Assembly: GCF_900176305.1 (NCBI RefSeq)
Contig: NZ_FWXH01000005.1
Location: forward strand, 124,001 to 188,000
DNA length: 64,000 nt
Source of the DNA: Clostridium acidisoli DSM 12555
Lineage (GTDB): Bacteria; Bacillota; Clostridia; Clostridiales; Clostridiaceae
Reading direction: 5' to 3'
In this document: positions 1 through 9,133 of the stretch, piece after piece
Position numbering within the stretch: position 1 is the first letter of the stretch
Layout of the letters: the number at the start of each line of letters is the position of its first letter
The notes under the pieces: generated by a model
The model's input: only the letters and a program-made list of their open reading frames with translations
Databases searched by the model: none
Told to the model about the DNA's origin: nothing
Position numbers and translations under genes: made by a program

Positions 1-3000
1 GATACTGGTTGGATGAATGATCCAAATGGTATGGTTTACTATCATGGGGTATATCATTTATTTTATCAATATAATCCGTATGATATAGTTTGGGGACCTA
101 TGCACTGGGGACATGCTGAAAGTAAAGATATGGTAAACTGGACACAGGAGCCAATCGCTCTTGCACCAGATGCAAATGGAGACATTTTTTCAGGCAGCGT
201 GGTTGTAGACTGGAATAATAGCAGTGGTTTATTCAATAAAACATCAGATCATACTGGTTTGGTTGCTTTTTATACAACTAACTCAGCAACTACAGGACAA
301 CAGTATCAAAGTATGGCCTATAGTACAGATGACGGAAAAACATGGACAAAATATAATGGTGGTAAGGCAATAATAGCTCAGCCAATAAACACACCTAATT
401 TTAGAGATCCAAAGGTATCTTGGGATAATGCACATAACAAATGGGTTATGGTTATTGCAGCAGGTGATGAAATACAATTTTATTCTTCTAATAATTTAAA
501 GGATTGGACTGAGACAGGAAAATTTGGAGCAGAAGGTGAAGCATCTCACGCTGGTGTTTGGGAATGTCCGGATTTATACCAAATGACTGTAGATGGACAT
601 AATGATAAAAAATGGGTTTTATCAATAAACATGGGAGCATCCTCAAGTCCTGATTCACCACCAGCAGGAGGCTCAGGAATGATGTATGTTGTTGGAGATT
701 TTGATGGCAGTAAATTTATAGCTGATCCTAAATTTTCAGTAACAAATTATATTGGAGCTAGTGACATCGTCAAAGGATATTATTTACTTCCAGGAGACAC
801 TATTAAGGTTTATGATGCACAAGCTGGTGGAAATATGTTAGGAACAGCTACAGTATCAGCTAGTCAATCTACGGCTACTGTAAATTTAACTAAAGATTTA
901 GGTTCTGGTAGTGGAAAGACATGGATATCAATAACACGCAATGGAAAAGAAGGAACTAGACTAGAGAGTGATTATTCTTCAGAGGTTGCTTCAGCAAATA
1001 CAGGTACTTCAACAAGTACTGGAACAACCGCTGTAGCACCTGCAGGTGAGGACATTACCAATCCTGACTTTGAAACAGGTGATTTAACAGGATGGACAGT
1101 AACAGGAAATGAATGGTCAAATAAGAATGTAGTAGATAATACAACATGGGGTGGAGGATCTGGTAAATATCACTGCTCTGGTTACGTGGATCCTGCAATA
1201 GGAGGTGCTGGAGATGCTGGCACAGGTACGTTGGAATCAACTGTATTTACTTTAGGTGGAAATGGAAGCATCAATTTCTTAATTGCAGGTGGGGATCTTC
1301 CAAAATCCGTATATGTTACTTTGGAAGATGCTACTACTGGTAAGGAATTAACTCAGTTTAAAGCATCAGGTGAAAGCTCTGCTACCGTTAGAAGGGTGAA
1401 TTGGGATGCATCAGCATATCTTGGTAAAAAGCTTCGTATAAAAGTAGTAGATAACGCTACTGGTGGTTGGGGTCACATTGACGTAGATGATTTCCATGTA
1501 TATAATACAGTTCTATATCAACCACCAGCAAGTCAATTGCCTACATATCCAGTAAATTGGGTTGATTATGGACCAGATTTTTATGCAGGAGTTACTTGGA
1601 ATGATACTACACCACAGACTAATGCAACTACTGCAAAATATGGAAAATATGTTCCTGATGGAAGACGTATTCTATTAGGTTGGATGAGCAATTGGGCATA
1701 TGCAGATCAGACACCTACATCTACTTGGAGAAGTGCTGATTCCATTCCAAGAGAAGAAAAATTAGTAGCTACAGCTGATGGATATAAGATTACTCAACAA
1801 CCTATAAAGGAACTTGCAAGTCTTCAACAAACTGCAACAAAAACTTTAGCTAATACAACTGTAAGCAAAGGAAGTACCGTGTCGTTAGGTTCAAGAAGCA
1901 CATATGAAATTACATCAACATTTAATGTTAACTCAACTACTGCTAATGAATTTGGAATTAATGTAAAAACAGGTGGAGCTCAGTATACAACTATTGGTTA
2001 TGATAAAGCAACTTCAACATTATTTTTAAATCGTTATAACTCTAGTAGCTATGATTTCCTAGATTATATGCCAAATAAACAGGAAGCACCACTGAAACCA
2101 GATGCAAATGGTAATGTAAAAATTCAAATTTTGGTAGATAATGACTCGGTGGAAGTTTTCGGAAGTAATAATGATAATGCTTCAGTTACAATTACGGATC
2201 AAATTTTCTCAGATGATTCAAGCAGAGGAATACAGCTATATAGCACAGGTGGAGACACTAAAGTCAAATCTTTAGTAGTAACTCCTTTAAAATCAGCAAA
2301 ATTTACTCCTTATGTAAATACTACTTTACCTTATAATCCAAAAACTGTACCAGCATCTCTTCCAACAAGTGATTTTGAGTCAGGAACTATTCCTTCTTGT
2401 TGGAAACAAACTGAAGGTTACGCTAATACATTTAAAGTTTCAAATGATACTACATGGTGGGGAGGAACATATAATCAAGATGGAAATAATTTCCTTACTA
2501 CCGAAAAAAATGGTGATGCATATTCAGGCATATTGCAATCTGACTACTTTAAACTCAGTGGCGATGGAAAGATTAGCTTCTTAATTGGTGGAGGAAATTA
2601 TCCTACATCAGAATATTTAGCTCTAGTAGACGGTGCTACTGGTACTAAATTATTTTCAGCAACAGGTACAGATAGTGAAACATTAAGACAAGTTATCTGG
2701 GACGCTTCAAAATATGTAGGGAAAGTGGTATATTTAGAAATTGCGGATGAAAGTCAAAGTAGTTGGGGACATATAAATCTTGATGACATAGATGTACCTC
2801 ATTTTAATAGCAACATTAAAAAATATAGAACTACAGGAACTTGGGGAGAAATTGGACCATATGGAATGCAAGGTTCAAGTACTGCTACTGTTTCTAATGC
2901 ACTATACAAGGCGGCCCAAAATGCTAAAAACTTAATTTATGAAGCTAAGGTAAGTAATATAGCTTCTACTAGTAAAACTAAAGATGGAGAAGCAGGACTA

Positions 3001-3552
3001 GTATTTGGAACTAGTAAAGATCTAGCAAAAGCTTATGAGTTTAATATTGATCCAAGTAAAGGAGTGGTTCGTCTATTCAATAAAAAAGATGGTAAAGATT
3101 TAGCACCTGAGGCTAAGGAAACGATAAGTAGTAATAAATCGTACGAACTAAAAGTAGTAACAAGTGGAACAAATATTAAGGCTTACTTAGATAGTACAAA
3201 GGTATTTGATATAAATGTAACTGGTTATATTGGTGGGAATGTAGGACTTGATGTATTGGATGGTTCAGCAGATTTTCAGGATGTACTTTTCCAGAACTTA
3301 GATAACTTAAACATTAATCTAGGAGCTTCTTTAGCTGTAAAGCAGACCATTAATTTAGGTATAACTGCTACAAATGGTGGGAATGGTTCCAATGTAGACA
3401 TGAGCAGTTTAGATATTGTATATTCTAGTAGCAATCCAATAGTAGCAACAGTGGATGCAAGTGGGAAAGTAACTGGAGTAGCATCTGGTACAGCAATAAT
3501 AACTGTAAAAAGTGAGGGGAAAACAGCAGAATGCTTGATTTATGTTCAATGA
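1..3552 (+). CDS. Multidomain GH32 fructan hydrolase (levanase/inulinase-like), 5' end outside window
   Basis: Hydrolyses beta-fructans outside the cell. The frame is open from base 1 and starts inside the GH32 nucleophile motif WMNDPNG, so signal peptide and true start lie upstream. Counting from the Met at base 13, FRDPK is near residue 130 and WECPD, with the acid/base Glu, near 184. The propeller is interrupted by an Ig-like segment (about 255-325) and a jelly-roll-like module (about 350-500), then resumes at VNWVDYGPDF. A second copy of that module lies at about 786-930. It is followed by a CBM66-like levan-binding domain (about 936-1098) and a C-terminal Big2 domain (about 1099-1179). 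I see no LPxTG anchor. Family assignment is firm; levan versus inulin specificity is inferred. Confidence 0.93.
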   Translation, partial: DTGWMNDPNGMVYYHGVYHLFYQYNPYDIVWGPMHWGHAESKDMVNWTQEPIALAPDANGDIFSGSVVVDWNNSSGLFNKTSDHTGLVAFYTTNSATTGQQYQSMAYSTDDGKTWTKYNGGKAIIAQPINTPNFRDPKVSWDNAHNKWVMVIAAGDEIQFYSSNNLKDWTETGKFGAEGEASHAGVWECPDLYQMTVDGHNDKKWVLSINMGASSSPDSPPAGGSGMMYVVGDFDGSKFIADPKFSVTNYIGASDIVKGYYLLPGDTIKVYDAQAGGNMLGTATVSASQSTATVNLTKDLGSGSGKTWISITRNGKEGTRLESDYSSEVASANTGTSTSTGTTAVAPAGEDITNPDFETGDLTGWTVTGNEWSNKNVVDNTTWGGGSGKYHCSGYVDPAIGGAGDAGTGTLESTVFTLGGNGSINFLIAGGDLPKSVYVTLEDATTGKELTQFKASGESSATVRRVNWDASAYLGKKLRIKVVDNATGGWGHIDVDDFHVYNTVLYQPPASQLPTYPVNWVDYGPDFYAGVTWNDTTPQTNATTAKYGKYVPDGRRILLGWMSNWAYADQTPTSTWRSADSIPREEKLVATADGYKITQQPIKELASLQQTATKTLANTTVSKGSTVSLGSRSTYEITSTFNVNSTTANEFGINVKTGGAQYTTIGYDKATSTLFLNRYNSSSYDFLDYMPNKQEAPLKPDANGNVKIQILVDNDSVEVFGSNNDNASVTITDQIFSDDSSRGIQLYSTGGDTKVKSLVVTPLKSAKFTPYVNTTLPYNPKTVPASLPTSDFESGTIPSCWKQTEGYANTFKVSNDTTWWGGTYNQDGNNFLTTEKNGDAYSGILQSDYFKLSGDGKISFLIGGGNYPTSEYLALVDGATGTKLFSATGTDSETLRQVIWDASKYVGKVVYLEIADESQSSWGHINLDDIDVPHFNSNIKKYRTTGTWGEIGPYGMQGSSTATVSNALYKAAQNAKNLIYEAKVSNIASTSKTKDGEAGLVFGTSKDLAKAYEFNIDPSKGVVRLFNKKDGKDLAPEAKETISSNKSYELKVVTSGTNIKAYLDSTKVFDINVTGYIGGNVGLDVLDGSADFQDVLFQNLDNLNINLGASLAVKQTINLGITATNGGNGSNVDMSSLDIVYSSSNPIVATVDASGKVTGVASGTAIITVKSEGKTAECLIYVQ

Positions 3553-3833
3553 TAAGGAAAAAACAATTTAACAGTTAAAGGTATAATTAAAAATAGATGG
3601 AGTGGCAAAATAGATTGCTCATGCCGAGTAAACGGTAAAAAAGGATCGTACAGGAATACCTGAACTTATTAAGTATCCCATTACCATCCTTAGCTTATAA
3701 AGTACGTGGTTTTATTTAACATTAGAATGAAGAATTTTTAAATGAACCGACCTCTGTCAAGTAGACAGGTTAAATAATTAAAATGTATAAGTTGATGTTA
3801 CAATTTTGTTAGTGGCATTTCTTATGCACTTTG
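3553..3833. other. Intergenic stretch between levanase and IS element
   Basis: I found no convincing gene in these 280 bases. A short hairpin (CTGTC/GACAG, about 3757-3771) resembles the kind of sequence found at insertion-sequence ends. No matching partner was found, so it may be an older mobile-element scar. Confidence 0.4.
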
Positions 3834-3863
3834 TGAGGGGGGGCGGACATTTTCTTGGACCGG

Positions 3864-4672
3864 CTAAGCTGCAAATCCAAGGCTTTGTCTGTACTCCTAA
3901 GGACTCATATTTCCTAATGGTATTTTTATTCGTTTTTCAATCGTCCAAACAAACCTTCGCAAGCGGAGTTATCCGGAGAACATCCTTTCTTAGACATTGA
4001 CCTCGTCAGTCCTGCCTTATCCATTCTTTCTATCCAACCAGACCATCTGTAATGGCAGCCTCTATCAGAATGAACTATAGGATGCTCATCATTGTTTAAA
4101 AGAGCAATGGCGCTATGGAGCATAGAGTTTACTAAATTTGAATCTGGACAAGTACTGATTGCCCAACATGGCAATAAACCATCAAAGCAATCAACGATTG
4201 GAGACAGATATGCTTTCCCTACAGGAATAGCAAATTCTGTTATGTCAGTTAGCCATTTTTGATTTGGTTTATTCGCATGGAAATTTCTTTATATAACATT
4301 TGAAACAGCTGGTGATATTTCTTCTCTATAAGAGCTGTATTTTCGCTTCTTTCGAATTTTGACTACTAGATTTTCTTGCTTCATTATTTGTCTGACAACT
4401 TTTTCTGAAACCATACAACCTTCTTTTCCTAAAAGCCCATAAATACGACGATAACCATAGCGCCCTTTGTTTTCGTTGAACATTTCCTTTATACGTTTAC
4501 GTAATTGGGCATATTTGTCTGGTTTTGATAGGACGTTCTCTTGGTAATAATAACAACTCTTTGAAAACTCAAGTTTATCCAGCAATAAGTGGCAGTGAGT
4601 ATTTATTCTTCAAAGCATCGACTATCACTACCTTTTCCAGATTACTGAGAACTGTCTGGTCAATGCCTGGGT
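3864..4672 (-). pseudogene. IS150-type transposase orfB, broken
   Basis: Recognisable DDE integrase: WLTDITEF carries the first Asp, HSDRG the second, and CEGLFGRLKNE the Glu. Four lesions are visible. An extra base lies near 4593, before LLDKLEFSK. An in-frame TAA at 4289-4291 falls where the family usually has Lys or Arg. After GRLKNE an internal deletion of roughly 30 codons joins directly to the family's C-terminal GNMSP region in another frame. A further stop lies between GNMSP and EYRQSLGFAA. The terminal TAG is at 3864-3866. No functional enzyme can be made from this copy. Confidence 0.85.
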
Positions 4673-4740
4673 CTTTTTTAATACATTTATTGTTTCTTTC
4701 AAAATATCTATTTCAAGTTGCATGTCAACCATATGAGCTT

Positions 4741-5088
4741 TTAATTCTCAACTTCAGTGTTGAATGCAACTGAACCTTCTTTTAAAGTTTCAGGCTTGAT
4801 ATTTTTCTTGTTCATTAATGCAACCGCACCCTTCTTAAGATACTTTTTTCGCCATGCATAAATACTGGCTCTTGTATAACCAATATCTTGTGATACTGAT
4901 TTTATACTTTCTCCCAATTTAAAGCAACGATGTAATGCATCCATTTTTACTTCAACAGATGGATTTCGTGGATGCGTTTTAGTATTAATGAGTTCAATTA
5001 CCTTTCTTTGCTTTTCTTGCTTACATTCATCATGAATCCTTTTAGTAGGATACCATAGTGTCCGTACTGTTTTCGTTACAGATCGCAT
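4741..5088 (-). pseudogene. IS150-type orfA (helix-turn-helix subunit), frameshifted
   Basis: 115 codons with the helix-turn-helix of IS3-family OrfA (SVSQDIGYTRASIYAWRKKY). The frame stops at 4741 after EVEN. Restoring one G at about 4748 would give EVEELKAH and continue into the coiled coil DMQLEIDILKETINVLKK. That extension reaches an A-AAA-AAG slippery heptamer (minus strand 4679-4673), the programmed -1 frameshift site used by this group to make the OrfAB fusion. OrfA is therefore also inactivated, by a single-base deletion upstream of the slippery site. Confidence 0.8.
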
Positions 5089-5245
5089 CGATGATATAGT
5101 TTCAATGCAATATCAACTTTTTCATGAGTATCATCTTTCACAAGCTCCTTTCGAAGCCCTATTGAAGTCCGACTTTATGTCCGCACCCCCATTTAAGAGT
5201 AGTATAAATGGTGATCAATTTAAACCTCAAAGAAAAAAATTATTC

Positions 5246-5860
5246 TCATTTCATAATACCTGCCTGCACATGAACAAGAGGAATAAAAATAGTATCAACA
5301 ATCTCTTCTATAACCTCGTCAGATATAGGTTCTTTTCTGGTAAGCAATTCATAACGCACTAGATCTACAGGTAATGAAATGATGCGCATACTTAACTTTT
5401 CAAGGTTGATTTCGCCACGTAGTTCAGCGTTTTTAAGGATAGCTGTAATAGCTGCTGTAAGTTTGTTTTCTGCTCCCGGCTGGATAAGATGAGGTATTGA
5501 AGAAATTATGGTACTTCCTATATGTTCGGCAAGAAGCTCTATTATCGCTTGAGTCCCTATCTTCTTCAAAGGTTTTATTAGTTCCAGTAAAAAATAAAAA
5601 ACATCATTGCGTAGATTTCCTGTGTTGGGGATTTCATTTGATGAATTTTGAAGATATTTGTGCAGAACGGCGATGACAAGCTCAGATTTATTTGACCAAC
5701 GACGATAAAGCACGGCTTTATTCGTTTCTGCTCGTGCTGCGACTCCTTCCATTGTCAGACTATTATAACCGACTTCGGTAAATTCCTTCCAAGCTGCCTC
5801 AAGAATGGCGTATTCTAGGGCTTCTCCACGTCGTCGTGTACCATTTTTTTGTTCATTCAT
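5246..5860 (-). CDS. TetR/AcrR family transcriptional regulator
   Basis: 204-aa repressor of the TetR fold. The N-terminal helix-turn-helix (about residues 15-60) includes TMEGVAARAETNKAVLYRRW, followed by an all-helical ligand-binding C-terminal domain. It is divergently transcribed from the MFS pump gene, with a shared region of about 160 bp that contains a strong promoter and an 8-bp-arm inverted repeat. It is therefore very probably the local repressor of the pump, released by a pump substrate. A GGAGG-like ribosome site lies upstream of the start. Ligand unknown. Confidence 0.9.
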   Translation of the reverse strand: MNEQKNGTRRRGEALEYAILEAAWKEFTEVGYNSLTMEGVAARAETNKAVLYRRWSNKSELVIAVLHKYLQNSSNEIPNTGNLRNDVFYFLLELIKPLKKIGTQAIIELLAEHIGSTIISSIPHLIQPGAENKLTAAITAILKNAELRGEINLEKLSMRIISLPVDLVRYELLTRKEPISDEVIEEIVDTIFIPLVHVQAGIMK

Positions 5861-5934
5861 TTTTTATTTTCCTCCAAGTTTCAGGTATAATGAGCTTTTT
5901 AATATTTTCACATAAGAAACACAAAAGTACCTTA

Positions 5935-5992
5935 TTGACAAAAGTATATTTTTATTATATCATGGATTTATAAGAAACTCAAACGTTTCTTA
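5935..5992 (+). promoter_or_regulatory. Promoter and TetR-type operator for the MFS pump
   Basis: TTGACA at 5935-5940 and TATCAT at 5958-5963 are spaced by 17 bp. Just downstream, TAAGAAAC (5971-5978) and GTTTCTTA (5985-5992) form a perfect 8-bp inverted repeat with a 6-bp spacer, well placed to block transcription. A lone half-site TAAGAAAC recurs at 5913-5920. Binding by the divergent TetR protein is inferred. Confidence 0.65.
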
Positions 5993-6018
5993 ACAGCAGT
6001 TATGAAAGGAATTTGCAT

Positions 6019-7464
6019 ATGAATACAATACCTAATGAAAAATTAAAAAAAGAAAAGTTTGATCAAGTACTCAGAGTTGCCATTATTTTGGTGGTTGGTG
6101 CGCTTGCGCCACTGTTTGATTCAACCATGGTTAATGTAGCGCTCCATACAATCGCGGCTGATATGAAAGCAGACATTTCTATCGTTCAATGGATTACAAC
6201 TGGATACGTTCTGGCTATGGGACTGGCTGTTCCGATTTCAGGATGGGCCACCAAACGTTTTGGAGGCAAGCGGACCTACATCTTTTCATTGATAATATTT
6301 TTAATGGGCTCTATATGCTGTATGTTGTCATGGAACATAGGAAGTATGGTTGCTTTTCGGATTATTCAAGGAATCGGTGCCGGCTTAATGATGCCTACAC
6401 TGCAAACAGTGCTTGTACAAGTTGCTGAAGGACGTAATCTTGGAAAGATAATGTCCATTGTCAGCATACCAGCTGTCCTTGGGCCAATACTCGGTCCAGT
6501 GTTAGGAGGAATTATCGTCAGCGGTTTGAACTGGCGTGCAATCTTCTGGGTTAATATTCCCATTTGCATTGTAGGAATTTTGTTGGCTTTGTGGGGAATA
6601 CCGACAGATAAACTTTCTGAGAAGAAAAATTCCCTTGATGTGGTAGGTCTGCTACTGCTCTCTCCTGCATTTGCTTTTCTGATCTATGGAATTGCCCAAA
6701 TTGCCCAACATGGGAGCTTAAGCAGCAGGGCGGTCTATGTTCCTATTATTATCGGTATCGTTTTGATGGCATCCTACGTAATCTATGCTCTGAATACGAA
6801 ACGGGAACCGGCTTTGAATGTGCGGATGTTCAAATCCGTCAATTTTACTGCTTCCAATATCCTACTGATTTTTAGCGGAATTATCACGAATGGGGCTATG
6901 TTGATACTACCACTTTATTATCAGGAAGTGCGTGGTGCAAGTGCCCTGTCTGCTGGCTTGTGGATGATTCCTCAAGGCATAGGAATGCTGCTCACAAGAA
7001 GCTGGGTTGGAAAAGTGGCTGATCGTGACGGTTCTCGTAATATTGTGCTTATGAGTCTCGCTGCTACTGCAATCGGTACGCTGCCATTTGCTTTTGCCAG
7101 TACGGATACAAATTTAGTTATTCTCTCCATTGCCTTGCTAATCAGAGGAGCTGGGCTTGGTGGTTTGTTTATAGCAATCATGATGTCTGCTTATATTGGA
7201 TTTCAAAAAGAACAGATTCCACACGTAAGTATTGCTACAAGGATTTTTCAGACCATCGGTGGGGCTTTTGGGTCAGCTATTCTTGCCACTGTTCTTCAGC
7301 GCCATATGGTTGGACATGTAGGCTCAGACCTTCATGCAGTTGCAGGTGCATTCAATGTTTCTTTTTGGTGGGCAATTGGGCTTACTGTTGTAGCTGCAAT
7401 TCCAACGTTGTTCTTAACAATGCGTAAAAGGCCAGAACAGGAAGTAGTCATGCAAGAAAAATAA
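6019..7464 (+). CDS. MFS multidrug efflux transporter, DHA2 (EmrB/QacA) family
   Basis: 481-aa proton-driven drug exporter with about 14 membrane segments. The start region carries DSTMVNVALHTIAADM, the DHA2 motif in the first helix. TTGYVLAMGLAVPISGW and GPVLGGIIVSGLNWRAIFW fit the family's second helix and motif C. I chose ATG 6019 because AAAGGA at 6005-6010 is correctly spaced for it; an in-frame TTG at 6013 is too close. GC content and codon choice (many GCG, CTG, CGG) look higher than in neighbouring genes, suggesting transfer together with the TetR gene next to a dead IS. Substrate unknown. Confidence 0.92.
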   Translation: MNTIPNEKLKKEKFDQVLRVAIILVVGALAPLFDSTMVNVALHTIAADMKADISIVQWITTGYVLAMGLAVPISGWATKRFGGKRTYIFSLIIFLMGSICCMLSWNIGSMVAFRIIQGIGAGLMMPTLQTVLVQVAEGRNLGKIMSIVSIPAVLGPILGPVLGGIIVSGLNWRAIFWVNIPICIVGILLALWGIPTDKLSEKKNSLDVVGLLLLSPAFAFLIYGIAQIAQHGSLSSRAVYVPIIIGIVLMASYVIYALNTKREPALNVRMFKSVNFTASNILLIFSGIITNGAMLILPLYYQEVRGASALSAGLWMIPQGIGMLLTRSWVGKVADRDGSRNIVLMSLAATAIGTLPFAFASTDTNLVILSIALLIRGAGLGGLFIAIMMSAYIGFQKEQIPHVSIATRIFQTIGGAFGSAILATVLQRHMVGHVGSDLHAVAGAFNVSFWWAIGLTVVAAIPTLFLTMRKRPEQEVVMQEK

Positions 7465-7522
7465 TAGGTGAATATTAGGTTGGTACAGCTGTTGAGGTTA
7501 CCAAGTCTCATTCAAAATCTTA

Positions 7523-7556
7523 CACCACGTTCTTATATTACGAAACGTGGTGTTTT
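7523..7556 (+). terminator. Rho-independent terminator after MFS gene
   Basis: CACCACGTT (7523-7531) pairs with AACGTGGTG (7544-7552) and is followed by TTTT. The loop contains TCTTATATTACGA, which reappears in the terminator at 11329-11361. Confidence 0.75.
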
Positions 7557-7571
7557 AACATCATAATGTTA

Positions 7572-7620
7572 TTGACAAATACTTCTCTCGCACGTATAAT
7601 TAAATCAATCGATTGATTTA
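7572..7620 (+). promoter_or_regulatory. Consensus promoter with 20-bp palindromic operator
   Basis: TTGACA (7572-7577), a 17-bp spacer and TATAAT (7595-7600) make a perfect consensus promoter. It is followed immediately by a perfect 20-bp palindrome at 7601-7620, centred on ATCGAT. This is a typical TetR-type operator placement. The gene it once drove appears broken; the TetR gene at 8000 is a candidate binder. Confidence 0.7.
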
Positions 7621-7642
7621 ATTATTTAAAGGAGAAAAATTA

Positions 7643-7950
7643 GATGCAACTTCACAATTAGAAGCTATTGGATACAAACATAGTGATGTAAAGAAAATAT
7701 TTATTAGTTCAGATGAATGGCTACTCAAAGATAAAAAAATTCTAGGAGTAATTGCTGAAGTATGTCCATAATCCATTTCGATGATAACTAATGTTGAAAT
7801 GATAGAATATTCCTCTGGAGCATTTTTTACAACTTCCATAGCAGTCAAGATATATTTGGAGATGGAAGAAGTATAATGCTCCCAACACGGGGCATAGTAT
7901 CGGTTACGCTATAAAAGAAAGCTTACCTAATCCAAATAAAAAAAATATAG
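7643..7950 (+). pseudogene. Remnant of a metallo-beta-lactamase-fold hydrolase (lactonase-like)
   Basis: No full frame exists, but pieces in different frames look like one gene. QLEAIGYKHSDVKKIFIS resembles the region before the HxHxDH motif, EYSSG lies mid-way, and DIFGDG followed by IMLPT resembles the stretch leading to the conserved Gly-His of AHL-lactonase-like enzymes. A good ribosome site (AAAGGAG, 7628-7634) and ATG 7644 give only five codons. The metal-binding HxHxDH itself is missing. Identification is tentative; that the stretch is a decayed gene is more secure than which gene it was. Confidence 0.4.
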
Positions 7951-7999
7951 GTTTTGTAAAATGGATATTAATATAAATAAATTAATTGAGGTGATCTTT

Positions 8000-8587
8000 A
8001 TGGATAATAGTGAAACAAAAGGCAAAATATTAGCAGCCGCAAAAGAATTGTTTGCTCAAAAAGGTTTTGATGGCACATCTACAAGAGAAATTGTTAATGC
8101 TGCTGGAGTAAACATTTCTTTAATAGCTTACCATTTTGGTGGTAAGGAAAATTTGTTTTTCTCAATGTTTGATCATTTTATGGAGGACACTTATCATACT
8201 GAAACTAATATAACATCTTCGGATATTATTGATGAATTTAAATCAATAATAAATTATATAATAAGACTTAGATTCGAAGATCCACAGTTAGTTAAAATAC
8301 TTCATCATGAAATTATTTTAAATAGCAGTAGATGTGATAAACTCAAAACATTACTAATTCCAATTTGGAATCGTGTAAAGATATTATTACTTGAAGGAAA
8401 ATCAAAAGGAATATTTAGATTTGAAAATATCGATAATGCATTATCCTTTACTATGTCCGTTGCAATTTTTCCTCGTCAAAATCAATATTTTATTGAATCT
8501 GCAAATACTAATGCAACCTCTATAAATATTAATACTACTATAAATGAATTACTTAATTTTATTTTAAAAGGGTTAAGTATAGATTAA
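8000..8587 (+). CDS. TetR/AcrR family transcriptional regulator
   Basis: 195 aa. The N-terminal HTH (ILAAAKELFAQKGFDGTSTR, then REIVNAAGVNISLIAYHF, about residues 10-50) and the glycine-rich HFGGKENLF turn are of the CecR/YbiH-like subgroup, with a C-terminal ligand domain of no clear specificity. Start at ATG 8000 is fixed by GAGGTG at 7989-7994; an in-frame ATG 13 codons upstream lacks a ribosome site. Only 17 bp separate its stop from the SRPBCC gene, so the two are co-transcribed. The palindrome at 7601-7620 upstream is a possible binding site. Confidence 0.88.
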   Translation: MDNSETKGKILAAAKELFAQKGFDGTSTREIVNAAGVNISLIAYHFGGKENLFFSMFDHFMEDTYHTETNITSSDIIDEFKSIINYIIRLRFEDPQLVKILHHEIILNSSRCDKLKTLLIPIWNRVKILLLEGKSKGIFRFENIDNALSFTMSVAIFPRQNQYFIESANTNATSININTTINELLNFILKGLSID

Positions 8588-8604
8588 TATAGGAGATGAA
8601 TGTT

Positions 8605-9039
8605 ATGAAGGAAATTAGAACTCAAATAATAATAAATGCAAATGTAAACAAAGTATGGGCAATATTAACGGACTTTGATGCTTATCCTAATTGGAATCCG
8701 TTTATTAAATATTTTAAAGGAATTCCAAGAGAAGGTAATAGAATAGAGGTGAAAATGGTTCCTCCTAACTCTAAGGGTATGATTTTTAAGCCTACTATTC
8801 TAAAATTTGTACCTAACAAAGAACTTCGCTGGTTAGGTCATACTTTTATATCAGGGTTATTCGATGGTGAACATATATTTGAATTAATATATAATAACGA
8901 TGGAACCACAACTTTTATTCAACGTGAAAAATTTTATGGTATATTAGTACCTCTTTTAAAGAACTCTCTAGATAACACAAAAGCTGGATTCGATGAAATG
9001 AACAAAAAAATTAAGGAAATTTCTGAGACGAATTTATAA
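8605..9039 (+). CDS. SRPBCC-fold (polyketide cyclase/START-like) protein
   Basis: 144-aa protein of the SRPBCC superfamily, with a helix-grip fold and a hydrophobic cavity for small ligands. The opening is typical: hydrophobic strand with INANVNKVWAILTDFDAYP, then NWNPFI, then a mid-protein LRWLGHTF and GEHIFEL. AGGAGA at 8591-8596 supports ATG 8605; an ATG at 8596 overlaps that site. It follows a TetR gene directly, so it may be regulated by it. The bound molecule and any enzymatic activity are unknown. Confidence 0.85.
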   Translation: MKEIRTQIIINANVNKVWAILTDFDAYPNWNPFIKYFKGIPREGNRIEVKMVPPNSKGMIFKPTILKFVPNKELRWLGHTFISGLFDGEHIFELIYNNDGTTTFIQREKFYGILVPLLKNSLDNTKAGFDEMNKKIKEISETNL

Positions 9040-9094
9040 ATATTTATCAAATAACAACTGCAGTTCATTTAAACCAAGTTTTAAATATAATAAA

Positions 9095-9126
9095 GGGCAT
9101 TCAATCATTTTGGTTGAGTGCTTTTT
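9095..9126 (+). terminator. Terminator after SRPBCC gene
   Basis: GCATTCAA and TTGAGTGC form a short stem (one wobble pair) followed by TTTTT. It may work in both directions between convergent genes. Confidence 0.6.
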
Positions 9127-9133
9127 ATTACAA

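Larger units (their letters stand above)
3834..5194 (-). mobile_element. Degenerate IS3-family (IS150-type) insertion sequence
   Basis: Both transposase frames of an IS150-type element lie on the minus strand between imperfect inverted ends. Read inward, both ends share a G-rich run followed by GCGGACAT and, four bases later, TTGGAC (left) or TCGGAC (right). The left end is about 3837-3860 and the right about 5168-5191. Outer limits are uncertain by a few bases and I found no convincing target duplication. Several independent lesions in both frames show it is dead on its own. It sits between the levanase and a TetR/MFS cassette. Confidence 0.85.

Noticed and set aside
3806-4000. Plus-strand frame over the IS end
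   Set aside because: It runs antisense to the transposase and has no ribosome site or protein-like content.
7618-7848. Minus-strand frame of 76 codons
   Set aside because: It covers the promoter palindrome and runs antisense to the hydrolase relic; no ribosome site was seen.
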